A DNA stretch of 64,000 nt from Tubulanus polymorphus (GCF_964204645.1 NC_134029.1:13816850-13880849), one strand, 5' to 3'. Numbered from the stretch's first letter, positions 40,660 through 54,221 are shown. Translations and numbers: made by a program. The notes: generated from the sequence alone by a model not told the origin.

Positions 40660-42573
40660 CCGAAATACTAAGTTATTCTACTATTAAACGCCCCCTGGTG
40701 ACCATATACAAAACCCAATGAGTTTGAAACTCACCCCAATCATAAAACATGTCCTACAACTTTGCAATTGGTCATGGTAGCAAAATATGCCTAGGTACCA
40801 ATATAATAAGGAAATACTAAGTTATTCTACTATTCAACGCCTCCTGGTGACCATATAGAATAACAAGAGGCCCACGGGCCTTATACCTTCATGACACAGT
40901 AGAAGATTCAGTATTCAAAGTTTTCCAGAAAGATTGACATTGTAACGATGTAACAATTTTTAAAATAGTTAAGATAGTATAGGCTATGTGGCGATAATGT
41001 TCATTTTCTGTTAATATATCCTTACATGAAAAGACAAGCCCATTTTAGCTGCCCCAAATATCACACTACATGAAAAAATGCATCAAGAATTGGTGTAGGC
41101 ATCGTGCTGAAAAGAAATCCATGATGGATGGCAATCCTGGTGGCCATACTTGAACTCAATTTTCAAGACATTTCACCTATCAAAATTCTTACACCTAGTA
41201 TCATGAAAATGCATCAAGAATTGCAGGCCGTTTCGTGCTGGAAATTCAAGATGGCTGACCTGGTGGCCATATTTGAAAGCCGATGAGCCCCAAATGCTAA
41301 AGGCATGGACAGCTTACCTACCCTGATCCTTACACCAAATTTGTGATAATCCATCAAGAATTGCAGGCTGCATGGTGCAAACAAGAAATTTAAGATGCCA
41401 ACCCCAATGGCAGCCACATTTGATCACCAATGACCCCATCTTCAAGCTTATTTTCAAAAAGATTCATCACAAATTACAGGCAAATTACTGTGTCGAATTC
41501 AACTCAATTCCGGAGGGCCTGACTTAGGCCTATGCAATAGGAGTCAATTAAGATTCGACTTTTTGAAAAACCAGCACAGATGCCTATTCAAATCACATGT
41601 AATTAAAAAATTCAGTGCTTCCATGGTGGTCAAAGCCGACACAACAGCAAGGTCACCTGACCTTAGAAATATTCATGATCAGGAATAGTTACAATATCAA
41701 AAAACTTCTACAGTTATTTCACATTGATGGTATATTTGACCTTGTAAATTTGAATTGACGACTGACATATCTGCCAATTAATCTTTTCCATCAATTTTCA
41801 GCAATGCTCGTGCCATCTTGATTCCTTCAGAAACATTTCTTGCCGCTCTCAAAGCCAATGCTGACCTTCTATCCACGCTGCGTACTAAATCATTCACCTA
41901 CAAAACGTGATAACACATAAGCCTACAATAGGGTCAGTGTAGTGTTTTCCTGAAATATGAACAAATTTGTGTAGTCAATACTGAAAAATTGGACCATTAC
42001 TTTGGTAAGCGAGTGCTGGGTAATTTTCTGGGAAAATATGAGTGTACCAAGGTCAAGGGGCTTTTTTTTTACTACTATACTAACAACATCCAAAATGGAA
42101 CTCAGCCATAATATCATATCAAGTTTTCCTTGGAAGCGTAGGAGAGCTAACGAGAAGATGGCCATATTGGATGAGCGAGAAAGCTGATTTTCAACATTAC
42201 AAATACCAAGTTTAAAAGATATTGCACGTTATTTGATGTGTGAAGAGCACTAACAAGAAATTCAAGATATTCTCTGTGGCAGCGATTTTGGATGAGTAAG
42301 AAAGGTAAATTTTGAAAGATTTCATTCATGGACTCACCCCATTACACATACTAAGTTAAAAAGAAAATGCATGTAATCTCATGTGGGTAAAGCGCTAGCA
42401 ATAAATTCAAGGTATGCCATGGTGGCCATATTGGAAGCGGTAGAAAGCTGCTAGTTTTAGAAAGGTTTCATCCGTGAGCCAACCCCAATAACGTGCACGT
42501 CATTTAATGTGTGTAGAATGCTAAAAAGACATGTGCAACGTGGCAGCCATATTGGAGTACGATTATTAATTCT
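40660..42573. repeat. Mosaic of interspersed host repeats; no gene
   Basis: 40665-40862: two CAACGCCCCCTGGTGACCATA units related to 1069-2737. 40863-41420: AACAAGAGGCCCACGGGCCTTATACC repeat, related to 10587 onward and 31530-31980. 41600-42560: degenerate units of about 110-130 bp with CAAGAAATTCAAGATGGCCATATTGGA. Confidence 0.6.
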
Positions 42574-42792
42574 ATTAGCGATGATTTGTATTCTTTGCTG
42601 AATAAGCTCATACTTAGAACAAGATCGGTTATATTCTTGGAGATTTTAATATTCATTTACTTAAAATACTTGACCATAAGCCAACTGAAGTATTTCTTGA
42701 TAATATGGTAGCCTTCTCATTTACCCCTTTGATTGATAAATCTACGAGGATTACAAATTTTTCATCTACCATTATAGATATTTCAGGGCACT
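42574..42792 (+). pseudogene. Non-LTR retrotransposon endonuclease fragment
   Basis: Reads VIFLGDFNIHLLKILDHKP then FLDNMVAFSFTPLIDKSTRI and STIIDI; the GDFN and the R/STRITN-type end are typical of the apurinic endonuclease domain of LINE-like elements. It may belong to the same element as 44880-45773, separated by 2.1 kb. Confidence 0.6.
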
Positions 42793-44130
42793 TTAAATGA
42801 TATTAACGAAGACGAATTACGTTGATTCTTTTTCACATAAGACACGTTTATTTGTTTCACATCAAACACTAGAACTGAAAATAAATAACATATAGACGTA
42901 ATGAATAAAATAAATAACTCTATAATAAATCAATTATATATACACTTAGGCTCACAAGCCTTCAATCAAACGCTATATCCTTCTACACACAGCCTACTGC
43001 TTCACACAAAGATTCACAAGTTCTCCTCAATATCAAATCCTACCCAGTTTTTGTGGAAAAGCATGTTTATTTATCTTGCCTTCAGCTAAGAGAAAATATA
43101 CATTGTTATCAAATTCATGAGCACAAGAAAATGACAAATTACTGAAAAAAGAATTTTCCAACAATTATTAGAGATTGGCCCAGTGAACCGTGTAATCTGC
43201 CATGTCTAATCTCAGAAAGTAAAATTTAGAGGTCATAGGACCTTTAAAAACAAATCACATTCAACTAACTAAAGGACAAAAGGTCCTGTGCTCTCGAGGT
43301 ACAGTTTTTTATAATATCGATGAAAACATATTACATCATTCTATTACTCTTTAAATTATGCAGATCTGTTTGCTTTGACAACTGCCCTGGGCACTATGGT
43401 GAGACTTGACGCCTCGGACAGTGGTAGGCAAAAGAAAATACGTCAGATCGATTTGTTTTGCTTTGAGCTTTAGAGTGAAATATGGCTGGTTATATGACCA
43501 ATGTCTATCACTTTCAAAGACATTTAATAATAATTGAATCGATGACAACTTAAATGAACATCGATTAAGAACTTTATTTCATTCAAAATAATAATTTCCC
43601 ATGGGCCAAGAGGTTTTACCACAGCCTCCTGAAGTGCAGAGATGAGATGATAAGTCGAAGTTCAAAATACCAGTAAACAATTGATGCAATTCGTAATATA
43701 GGAGTAGATTCGTTGACGGTCAAAAGAATGAACTGTAGCAGCTACATCGGTGTGTTGCAAATCCAAGGACAGAGCGGCGATACTGCACCAGTCTTTTTGC
43801 CGACAATCTGCACCCGCAGCCAGACCGGTTCCATCGCCCATATCGAGACAGTCGCAGCCGCAGCCACGACTAGAGCACACACGATGACCATACGAAGACG
43901 GGATGTTGCGGACAAGCCGTGTCGTGACAATGAATGGCGATTACTTATAGCCTAAACAATACTAGTTCACCTGTTCGGTGTTTTCTACATGCAAATAGGT
44001 ATTGCGTAATTTCATCCGAATATTCATAAACACGTTGTATTCACTAAAATAACCACTGGCACCAATATGCACCAAAAATAAATTTTAGAATACAATATAT
44101 TTTCAAATTAATATTTCTATTTTCAAACAA
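42793..44130. other. Intergenic; one weak signal-peptide-like frame on minus strand
   Basis: Mostly unassigned. On the minus strand, MVIVCALVVAAAATVSIWA (from 43891 downward) looks like a secretion signal, followed by about 30 residues and a stop; the neighbouring frame is also open. It may be an exon or chance. No other support. Confidence 0.3.
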
Positions 44131-44755
44131 TCAGGGATGAGAACGCCGACCTGTAAAATCCGCGCATTTTTTTTCTTGAAGTTACACACGCGAACCAGCT
44201 GACAGCGTAGCCGTCAGCACTACCGAGCGCCAAAGGCGCGAAACTATTTCGGGGGGTTTTGGGGCCACCCCCCAAGAAAATTTTAGAAATTAAATGCGTT
44301 TTCCGAGCACTTAGAGCGATCTTGAACCCATGAACGACTATTATATTTTGGAAGGTAATGGCTAGTTCCAAAGTGGTACATCCTCATTCGATGACATTCA
44401 GCATCTCATGCATTACGGGTCGAGCCCTGAATTATTGCAGTAAAAATGCGCCGATGAGTGCTCACTAATCTGATCGATAAAATACATACACACTCATCGT
44501 AGTACAAATGTAGATACAAGATCACTGTGTTGCAATGAATATGCATTGAAATGCGATACTTTTACGTGACGATAAGTAAAACAGGCACTGAACGCTTTTA
44601 CGGTTCACCTGATTACCGATCGCGCCAGACCAATTGAGTGAGATCATCACCCCCCCATACTTTTACATCATTTTTGAACTATTTGGAAAATTGATATTTT
44701 TTAATACCGAAATCTGCGGGAAACCGCGGATCCGCGGGGAATTCTCATCCCTGTA
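44131..44755. mobile_element. Non-autonomous DNA transposon (hAT-like MITE)
   Basis: Ends CAGGGATGAGAA (44132) and TTCTCATCCCTG (44743-44754) are inverted. The inside includes a GGGGGGTTTTGGGGCCACCCCCCAAG hairpin (44252-44277). It has no coding capacity. CAGGG termini suggest hAT; a clear 8-bp duplication is not seen (ACAAT on both sides only). Confidence 0.55.
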
Positions 44756-44879
44756 CAATATAGATTTAGAATTAAAGTTTGGCAAGGAAAATGTGTTACT
44801 AAACAATCTATTGATGGGACTCTGTAGCAGGTGCCCATAGCTCTGATTGGTTGTTGTGAAGCATAGGGAACCCCGTTAA

Positions 44880-45773
44880 TGAGGAATTTCCAAACAAACT
44901 AATGGATGTTTATAAAAATTCTATTCCGAACCGTTTTGTTACTATTAGAAATACTTCATAACCCATGGGTTTAATGATAAGATTAGAAGTGAAATAAATC
45001 GTAGAAATAGGTATCGAAAATTATCGAAAGCATAAGAAAACTGGTAACCCTCATTATTTCAATAGCTATAAATTGCAGTCAAACTATGTAAATCGCCTGA
45101 TTGCTGAACAAAGAGAGAACCATGAAAATAAATTACTAAATGGCCTTGGAAGTACATCATCATCAAAACGTAATTACTGGGCAATTATTAGAAAACTATT
45201 GGGTGATAAATTTGATAGTGGTAAACCAACTCTCTTTGATCAAGAATCAAACAAAGAATGTACCTCGAGTTTCGAAAAAGCTAACTTATTACTGAATTCG
45301 GTGACAAAAAAATATCATAACGTCAAAAACTTTGATGATTTTCCTGATTTCCCAGACCGATGTGTAAATAATGTTACAATTAACTTAACATTTCCGGATT
45401 CTATCTTCAAATTGATACAACAGTTGCCTATTAATAAAGCCTGTGGTCCGGATGGTATAACAAACAGAATGTTAAAAGCTTCAAAACATCAGGTTTCACC
45501 TCTGATTTCTGAGCCTTATATATAATCGTCAGTCTGGCTTTCTGCCAGGTCACAGTACCTGCGACCAAATTCTAGCAATATCACAGAAATCTCGACGTTC
45601 GTTCTGTATATTTAGACATTAGTGTCGCATTCGATTCAGTTCCGCATAAGCTGTTACTTCATAAATGAAAGGCTTATGGTGTAAGGGGAAACGTTTGGAA
45701 TATAATAGAAAATTATTTAACGAACCGTAAGATTAAGGTAAAGGTGGATGGTATATTCTCTGATACATCCAGG
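44880..45773 (+). pseudogene. Non-LTR retrotransposon ORF2, 5' part
   Basis: From about 44880 reads the linker before RT (NPHYFNSYKLQSNYVNRLIAEQR near 45043-45110), then an open stretch 45073-45525 with the RT fingers INKACGPDGITNRMLK (about 45430-45480), then QSGFLPGHSTCDQ (about 45531) in another frame. Stops near 44966, 45525 and 45615. The RT core continues at 54447 because a DNA transposon (45783-54446) has split the gene. Copy-and-paste element of the endonuclease-bearing Jockey/CR1/L2 sort. Confidence 0.75.
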
Positions 45774-45782
45774 TATATAAAC
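45774..45782. repeat. Probable target duplication of the KDZ-like transposon (left)
   Basis: TATATAAAC; 54447-54455 has TATGTAAAC. Both fit the same codons of the split RT gene, so one extra copy was made on insertion. Confidence 0.55.
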
Positions 45783-45966
45783 TGCCTATTTTTGTAACTT
45801 GCTCATACAGTTGCTCATGAGCATTTTTTAGGTTTTGTAAGTTGCTCACATCTACTGAGGTGAGCCAGTGTAGGGTTTTTGAAAGTTGCTCACATCTACT
45901 GAAAGAGTTTTTCAAGTTGCTCATACATTCTAAAAATGATTAAATAGGCCTATCAAGCTACCAAAT

Positions 45967-46372
45967 CTTAAACTTAACTACACCAACTATTCAACTTTCT
46001 ATAACATTGTATAGACTAATTTTACTCTAAAATATAGATGTCTCTAATTTGCTTTAGACTGATTTAGCCTACTTACTTACTCTTAAAGCTCACTCCCTAA
46101 TTAGCCGTAAGTCCCTATCAAATTTCCCCTAATTGCCTTAAGACTGATGTCACCCTAAAATATAAATTTCTTAAACTTAACTACACCAACTATTCAACTT
46201 TCTATAACATTGTATAGACTAATTTTACTCTAAAATATAGATGTCTCTTATTTGCTTTAGACTAAATTTAGCCTACTTACTTACTCTTAAAGCTCACTCC
46301 CTTCTTAGCCATAAGTCCCTATCAAATTTCCCCTAATTGCCTTAAGACTGATGTCACCCTAAAATATAAATT
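45967..46372. repeat. Two tandem copies of a 203-bp unit
   Basis: CTTAAACTTAACTACACCAACTATTC starts at 45967 and again at 46170; the copies differ at a handful of bases. They lie between the left end of the transposon and its plus-strand gene, where a promoter would be expected. Confidence 0.8.
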
Positions 46373-46523
46373 TCATTAATTTGCCTCTACACTAGTATAC
46401 TGACTAGTATACAGTTTACTTTAAACAATCAGATGATAATATGTATAAAAGCCTTGCTTCAGTGTGGTATATCAGTCGGAAAACTTATTTTGTCGTGGAC
46501 ACGTATATATGTAATTATCATTG

Positions 46524-48469
46524 ATGGATACCGCTACGCAACGTGCAGTTAACCGCATTGTAAAAGGTGTAAATTCGTATGTGAAGGACACATCCATGGA
46601 TGCTGGAGCTGTTTTTTTTACACAGATAAAATAACCAAACAAAAAACACTAGGAATTGTTGGATCGCCATTAATGCGCGCAGCGTTCGAGGATAACAAGG
46701 ACATTATTGCGGAGTCTATTGCCAATGGATTAACTTCAGTGACGGTAATACCTCCAGGGGAATGTATAACTGCTCCAGTTGTGGAGTTCAAGTTACCTAA
46801 CATAATGATCGACTATGGGAAACCACTGTCCCGATTACCACTGACAGATTTGCGGGTGATAATTCCAACTGAGGTGTTAATATCCAAATTGATGGACAAT
46901 CCAAATGCTGAAAAATTGCCTCGATGGGGAAATGAGAGTAAAAGAACGCCATGGTGGCCAGCGGATTGCAAGTGGCTAAATCTGAGATATGACAAAAGAG
47001 ATGCATCAGAAAAAAAGGGAGAATCAGCAGCAAATGTGTGTCGCAGAATAATCACTGCGGCATATAGATATCATAATGTATTGAGTCTTACTGGTAAGTC
47101 TATTAAATTTTATGATTTATGATAACTAGCAGGCCATTACCATCAACAAAAACAGGGAACCTCCCTGAGCAGACAGGCCACCATCATCATAAAACATAAT
47201 TTTAATCTTATTTCATTTCTTATTTATGCAGGTGATGAGAATGGTCTTAGCAATGAAGTCACCTCTGCTACAACCGTTGATGCTGCATATATAAACAGTA
47301 CATATGCAATCCCCAGTGACCCCGCTACTCCGTTAAGTATGTAATAAAAATCATATGCTAAAATTAAATAACATCTATTTGATAATCATATATTGCAGTA
47401 TCTTAGTGAAACTGGCTGTTTTGCCAACCTATAGTTTATTACGTAAGAACCTCTACAATTATAGTTTAATACTTTTTTGTACTTTTATACTTCAGTTGAA
47501 GACTTCCCAACCAGCACCAGTAATGAGACGTATATTTTCCTCTTAATTCGACATCCGAAGCCACTGAAATTGATAACTTGGATATTGGTAGTAAGTATAA
47601 AAGTAATATGCATTATTGATGCTATTAGTGAATTCATGTACCCATTATTGTGTATATATTACATTCTCAAAATAATTTAGATTGTTTCTATTTTTCCGAT
47701 TCATAATGATATTTTTTGCCAGTAGGGGGTCATTCATTTATTACGTACGCATTAGGGGAGGGGGAGGGGGTCAGTGCAATTGCGTACTGTAATGCTTAAT
47801 GTATATGAAAAAATGGCCGATTTTGCGTACAGAGGGGGAGGGGGGTTGAAAATTTTAAATTTTATGCGTACGTAATAAATGAATGATCCCTAGGTTTTTG
47901 CTTGTAGATAATTTGGTGCCTATTTCCATTTTCAGATGTTTCTAAAATCATAGAGGCAGTAAATAATGCAAGTGATTTAATGAACTTGAATTTTTCATAC
48001 TTACTGGCGGAAAGTGTTGGTAAGTCTTATTTTGATTTTAAATTGATAATGAAAACGTCACAAAACAGCTTCCCTTGAATGATTGTTCTATTCAGTAATT
48101 ATTCTGTTATTTAAATAGAAAATAGATATTGTGAAGAGAAACAATCTGATGATTCGCTACATACTCCGAATACTACTATGATTTGTGACAATATTCAGAA
48201 CCAAACACATTCGGACAGTATTCCTGCAGGTAAATTGAAATTATATCCTTTTAAGAGGGATGAGATAATCAGAAAGAAAACAAGAAATTTGCAGTTTATG
48301 TGTTTGCTCATATTTTTCATTTCTTTTTCAAACAGATGTGACTAGAGATTTGTCCAACAGCACTCAGAATGTTGCACCAGTCCGCCAAAGTCGTGCCCGA
48401 AAGGTTACCAAAAGAATGGAGGAATGGAAGAAAATGGAAGGGAAACGTCGACGAATTGTTAAATTCTAA
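46524..48469 (+). pseudogene. NRF-1/EWG-like DNA-binding protein of the transposon
   Basis: Six putative exons with GT/AG borders: 46524-47093, 47232-47336, 47496-about 47589, 47936-48019, 48119-48229, 48336-48469. Exon 1 has MDTATQRAVNRIVKGVNSY, then a DNA-binding-like region: LPLTDLRVIIPTEVLI, RWGNESKRTPWWPADCKWLNLR and VCRRIITAAYRYHNVL, which resembles the NRF-1/erect-wing domain (WGKES...WWP pattern). The last exon is basic (RQSRARKVTKRMEEWKKMEG). A frame change in the T8 run near 46612-46620 splits exon 1, and exon 3 has an ambiguous frame, so this copy is probably defective. It may bind the transposon ends; that is inference. Confidence 0.6.
47726..47892. mobile_element. Short MITE in an intron of the NRF-1-like gene
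   Basis: Inverted ends GGGTCATTCATTTATTACGTACG (left) and CGTACGTAATAAATGAATGATCCC (right) around G-rich blocks (GGGGAGGGGGAGGGGG, GGGGGAGGGGGG). About 165 bp, no coding capacity. Confidence 0.75.
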
Positions 48470-48507
48470 TTGTCAGACATGTAAATATACAAAATTCGAT
48501 GTACCGT

Positions 48508-49112
48508 ATTTTCCGGCCAATAAGACGAGGGCAGTTTTTTAGCATAAAATACATGGATTTCATAAAGCTTCGCCCAATAAGCCGAGGCCCTTCATCAGAG
48601 ATTTTAATTCACTGATTTGTCAATTAGTTCGTCTTAATTGACGATTTAAGAGGCTGACAGTATCGCCCGCCGATGTGTGAGAGTGCTGTGTATACTATCA
48701 TCGCCGAGTGACTGTGCTATATATAGACTCACTCAGCTGATTACTATACACACAGCCATACACGCAGTACGCGGCTCACTGCTGATTTGCGTATATACTA
48801 ATGTATGAACTGACACGTGGTAGTACGATGAACTCGCGCATTATATTAATGTATACCATTGCCGCTGTGCGGTGATGGAACAATCAAAGTAAAAATAAAA
48901 TAGTTCAAAATAGATTATAATTGGTAGTAAACAATGACCTCAAATAAATATCGACCACTTTTCTTGATTTTGACGATCATTGAGAGCATTAGAGTGGCAT
49001 AGATCGGGAAGTGATTTTTTATGTCAGATCGTATCCGCCCAATAAGCCGATCACGATATTTTGGGTAAAAATCTGAGGCTTGAAAATCGGCTTATTGGCC
49101 GGAAAATACGGT
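48508..49112. mobile_element. MITE with CCGTATTTTCCGGCCAATAAG termini
   Basis: Left CCGTATTTTCCGGCCAATAAGACGAG and right CGGCTTATTGGCCGGAAAATACGG are inverted; TA flanks both ends. About 605 bp. Inside, sub-terminal CCCAATAAGCCGA words recur (48569, 49032). Non-coding. It lies between the two convergent genes. Confidence 0.7.
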
Positions 49113-50596
49113 ATATGAGTATTTTAAACTTTTTGATCAATATAGTTATTGCTTGCTTACAAATGATTGCTTTCTTTCCTTATCAGCATATAAACACACA
49201 CCGTGGCAGGGTCCCTACAGATCAATCATTCTAGAATTCAAGGACTTTTGAAGGATAGAATTTCAAATTTGAACGAGTGTCTGCTGCATCACTTTCATAT
49301 CCAAATTACGGTCCTAAAACGGTACTGCTTATCTTGGTAAACCGGTAATTTGGTGGTTGTATAAGAAAATTTTTATCTTTTATCCTGCTACACTTGATTT
49401 CTAACTGTCTAATTGAGTACAAAAATCCTAGTTCCAACAGTACTAATTTAGGTGTAGTGTATCTCTTCTGTTCAACTACAAACAAAAATGTACAGAAATG
49501 AACTTAAAATTCGCAGATTGAACATTTTGCAAAACGTTTATCTTAAGTTTTCAGAAGCCAATCCTTAAGGTCTGGATCCTGAAGCCTGATATATTCAAGT
49601 GATACATAATTACTGTCTCAACTAATAGTGAAGCAACACTTTAAACCCTTGAAAATACTGATTGATTAAAATAACAGACCCGCTAATCAGTACTAATTTC
49701 CCAACCAGGCAGTCTTAATTAAATAATGCTGAACAATTCTGAACATAGTTCTTTTGTCCAAGAGATACAATGAGAACCACAGCAGACACTATGTATTAAT
49801 CATACTACAATTAGCTGGTGAAAGACTGTGTGTATAGGGCCTATGACTACTAACTAGGCCTAATCTTGGAAAACACTTGTAACCTAAACATTTTCTCATT
49901 GCCAATTTCTCAAAATTCAAGGAGTTTTCAAGGACTTTAGGGCATTTTGCTCCAATTAAAGGATATTCAAGGACCTTGAAAAACATTTTTGGTTTAGAGG
50001 AGTTTTCAAGGAATCAAGGACCCGTAGAGACCCTGCATGGTGTAATCAGTGTAGAATATAACATTGCAGAACAATACTTGGACCGTGGACAAATATGCAT
50101 CAAGTGATAACATAGAGACATAATCTTGAAGAAACACTCTACGGTATTCATGTTGCAGCAACAATTCATAAAAAAAATATTGCTTGTGTTTGATCAGTTT
50201 CATTTTCTGAGCGTGTCAAAAAAAGTTTGTCAGTAAAAAATTAAAATGCGCATCCCGCATGCAGAAATGTTTTTTTTTCACTATTTGAATTTGGATTAAG
50301 GCCCGTCACTTTTCCAAAAAGGGCTGATGAAAACAAAGGTATTTCTTCGTATGGCCTAATCCCACAATAATGATTAAGAATAAGTCAGAAATGTTTCCTT
50401 TGAGCTAATGTCTTATTCGATTTCGAGTTTACAAAAATACTCCATGTTTAATTAATTATATTATTTACAAAAAGAAATTTGAGGCAAAATACAGAACAAT
50501 TCAGGTAGGCATAGTGAAACCTGGTAAATGTGTTATGATACAATACATATTTCAGATTCAATTTTTTTTTACAACTTTACATTTTTATCCTGATTT
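49113..50596. other. Non-coding part of the KDZ-like transposon
   Basis: Between the MITE and the 3' end of the transposase gene. AT-rich. Includes degenerate lines related to CAAGGACTTTGAAGG/CAAGGACCTTGAAAAAC at 49240 and 49915-50035. No gene recognised. Confidence 0.4.
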
Positions 50597-53500
50597 TTAA
50601 GGACCAGAAATAATGCTACATGCCAAACAAAGTTTTCTGGCTTCATGTAAGCAAGTTGACTTTTCAGGTGAATAAGTCCCGAATTGTTCATTCACTTGTG
50701 AATTAATATTGGAAAGATCCACATTGCTGCAGTAAGTGTCTAGTTTATAGCCAGCACAACACCTACAAAATGGAAAAAAATTAGATACATATATACATGA
50801 CGAGTAGATGGGGTGATGAAAGATATAATTCACGAGATAATACATACCCTGTATGATTTACCCAATGCATTCTGTCCACACAAAATATAGTGTTCTTGAA
50901 AAATTCTGGTTCTCTGTAATTAGAATAATTAATGGACTTACTTCAATAACAATCAACCTCGGTTAATCACTATCACTTGGGACTGAGCTCTTTAGTATCT
51001 TGATAACAGGTAATCCGTTATCTATGAATTACTTAATATTTCTATGGTCAAATATAAGTGCACGGGCCAATTGCCTAAATACTTACCTATTAAGAGCATA
51101 TTGATGCAGCTTGCATGCATTATCATACACGATCATAGACGGTGGCCTGGGGAATCTTGTCTTAAATATTGAAAATGGAAATCGTGGCGATTCATGAGAC
51201 TCCATGGCCTATAATACAATATACAAACGAATCAACAGATACAGGGTATAAGAGGTAATTGCTTTTAAAAAAAATAATTCTACTGAATGAGTATGTTCAC
51301 CTGAAATCCATAGCAGATTCCATGCGGACAAAACACAGTAAAAATCCCTGGTGTAAGAACCCTGTGGCGTTTTGACATCTTATTACAGGCATCATCCCGG
51401 CACATGTCATTATCCTTCTTATCATCCATTACATATGCTGCATCACTAAAAAAACACATCTGCCCTTATATATCACATTGACAAATGAAAAACATGTTGA
51501 ACTGAAATTACATTAATAATACCATTACTTAATCAATAAATCTTCCTAGAAAAGTATTCATTACCTGTGGTGTTTAGGTAAACTCGGGAAAAATGACAAA
51601 CTCTTGAAAAGATTTTCGTATGGAGCTGGTGTGTATATATGATCCTTGTTGCACTGCAATCAAAAGTAAATCAGACCATAAGCTCATCAGGCATTATCTA
51701 AAATATGTATTTACGATGTAACAAAAACTTCTCACATTTTCTCTAAATTATCATCCATTAAAAATTCATTACCTTAAAACAAGTACGTATTTTCTTCAGA
51801 AGTTCTCTTATCAAATCAATGTAGTCATTATGCAGATTACCATCTGATAAACTCTGACTGATAAACTCAATCAGTATAGGTGCATCTATCAGTAGCTGAT
51901 TATATATCTCTGAATTCTTACTATCAAATGTTTCAGTTATCTCGGACAGCGCGTGATCCAAAATATCTATGACGCGATCCAAATCATTGGTCTGTAGAAA
52001 AGCACATGCTGGACCGTTGGCACTGATTGCTTGAAGGAATTTTGTCTCAGATGATTTACAATTTAATGAGTTTGAAGCTGACACTTTATTTTTGAGCGGG
52101 TTAAGGTGTTCATATTTGCTGATTCGTAGAATTAAATCCTGCTTTTCTTCTGGTGTCAGTGGTAAAGGAGATCTTGGTTTTACGTGAGTTTTTGACGAAA
52201 CCTTCGGCCCCCAGGCATATTGTGAAAGTAATTTTCTTGCTTTGTTGTCTGGTACAAACACTCTATCTTTGTGATGTGTGCCTGAAATCCTCGTGCCTGC
52301 ATTATGAAAATTCATCAACTGTATCGACTTGAGAAAATCTTTTCTAAAACCCAAATCAACACCGTCGCAAACAATAACCTAGAAAAGAAAACCTTTATTA
52401 CATATAGTTCCAGGAACCCTACCGTCAAGTTGGTATTTTCAATCAGTCAATTATTTACCTGAGGATGTTTTCCACACTGAACGCATTGGAATTCTCTAGC
52501 CCAATCAAAATCTAGCAGATGCATCAGACCATTCCATGCACGCTGAAGCGTATGGAGAGGAATAATAGGAATCTTGAAAAGCGTTCGTGATGATCTTGTC
52601 AAAGCTCTGAAAAATATATTCAAATTAGACTAATCCCTAAATTAGAAATAATTGAATTGTAGTATAAAGTATCTGAAACAGCAAACCTGTGGAATGTGAA
52701 GTCTGATTCATTAGTTTCTGGATATGGAATAGATTCACTGTGACACCAATCACGATAGCGAAGAAATGTGATCGCAATGACTATTAAATCTGCATTCCTC
52801 GCATACTAATTTCTTCAAACGTGGTTGCCAATGGATAACACTTGTCTTATCATCCAGAGTCACACTGACAACTAGAGGAGACACTGACAACTGATTAACA
52901 GTGCAAACATCCACGGGATCACTGATATTCTGCACATCATAAAGCTTATTAACGGCATACGCATGAATGCAATACTGATTTTCTTCGCGTTTCATGAAAG
53001 TCGATACAGTTTCACCCTCGACTGCCCATTTAAGAGAAAGAAGTCGATTTCTGCTGAGGTGTGCATTCTTACAGCTACATGTTAACACTTTAAATCCCTC
53101 TCCAACACAGAAAAACTGTAAACTATGCAAAACAACATGCACATCTTTCAGAATAGTTCCTTGATCATTGCTATCGGCTACAATATACGTTTGGCCGTTT
53201 ACGTTCCAATGGCGATGAGTCTTGTTCAGTTCACCTACATAATACACGTGCGGACCCAATTCCAAGTCAACTGCAAGAATGGTGTCAATATGCCTATAAG
53301 AAAATTGAGAACGGATATGAGAAATATATTCATTTTTCAATAGATGTGAAACCTTTCATTTAATCACAAACATATTATTTTAATGGAAATTTTTTCATTA
53401 TAGACAAGTAAGAAGTATTTTTTATCTTTAGGGTAGACACTGAGCAACTTTCATGAGCAGCTCCCATAAAATTAAAATACCTGAGCAAGTAAATGAGCGG

Positions 53501-53859
53501 CGTGCATAAATGGCCTACCCACCTGACCTGAGCAAGTATACATGAGCAGCAACTAGTTTCTAGTGTAATTAAGGCCATTACGGCATTAGGCCTATATATA
53601 AAATGCTGTGCTTAGAGGCTCATTTAGCTACATAGCATGCAAGGATTCACAACGAAAAATAACTTACTGGAGAGATGTCGCAATGATTTACGTCGCTGCT
53701 TGACGACGACGGTGTGTTTGTCGTTCGTTGACGTTGTTGATGCCGACCGTTTTTTTGGAGAACTGCGACTGTGGTTCCACATTTTTTTGGTTTTGGATTA
53801 CCGGCACTATCTCCGACTCCGGTGCCAGCGATCATATCATTGTATGATCGCCGAGGCAT
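50597..53859 (-). CDS. KDZ-type transposase, nine putative exons
   Basis: Minus-strand exons with GT/AG borders: 53859-53668 (tentative; phase does not fit the next), 53293-52687, 52606-52459, 52378-51773, 51653-51565, 51445-51301, 51208-51087, 50913-50848, 50762-50597. Order of features: SWIM-like CSCKNAH...CIHAY and VCEECRFNSHCDHI in exon 2; FQCVQCGKHPQ joined to VIVCDGVDLGFRKDFLKSI across exons 3/4; PGIFTVFCPHGICYGFQ in exon 6; MIVYDNACKLHQYALNR in exon 7; FCVDRMHWVNH in exon 8; NSQVNEQ in exon 9. The D...H...C pattern suits the Kyakuja-Dileera-Zisupton superfamily. A frame change in exon 2 near 52757 suggests decay. Confidence 0.6.
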
Positions 53860-54221
53860 TCTAAGAAAATCTATCTATGGATATAACCTTTCTGCGTGAG
53901 TGAGTAGTAGTGCAAAGACTTCGAAGCTTCTGCTCGGATATTGTCTGATTAAACGTCAGCCGGCAGCGCCCAGTGACACAATTCAATTCAATAAAGATTT
54001 ATTGCAACCAGGTTACCGAAATAGGTTCGAATCCCGAAATATTTTTCGTGCAACGTGCGCGTAGCGTATGATTGTAAAAATCATAATCATACAATAAAAC
54101 TTTATTGATCGGATTAATTTTGCAATAAAACTTCCGAGTAAAAGTCAATGAAGTATAGGCTCGCACAAACTGATACCGTCTACGCCTACGGCACGTCTTT
54201 TGCGAATTGCTTTCTGCTCGA

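Noticed and set aside
44123-44371. Minus-strand 82-codon frame in the hAT-like MITE
   Set aside because: Falls over the inverted terminus and the GC hairpin; no transposase motif.
53125-53343. Plus-strand open frame opposite the transposase exon
   Set aside because: Shadow of the minus-strand exon, which carries recognisable motifs and splice sites.
54020-54045. GGTTCGAATCCC in the right end of the KDZ-like transposon
   Set aside because: Isolated box-B-like word without other tRNA parts.
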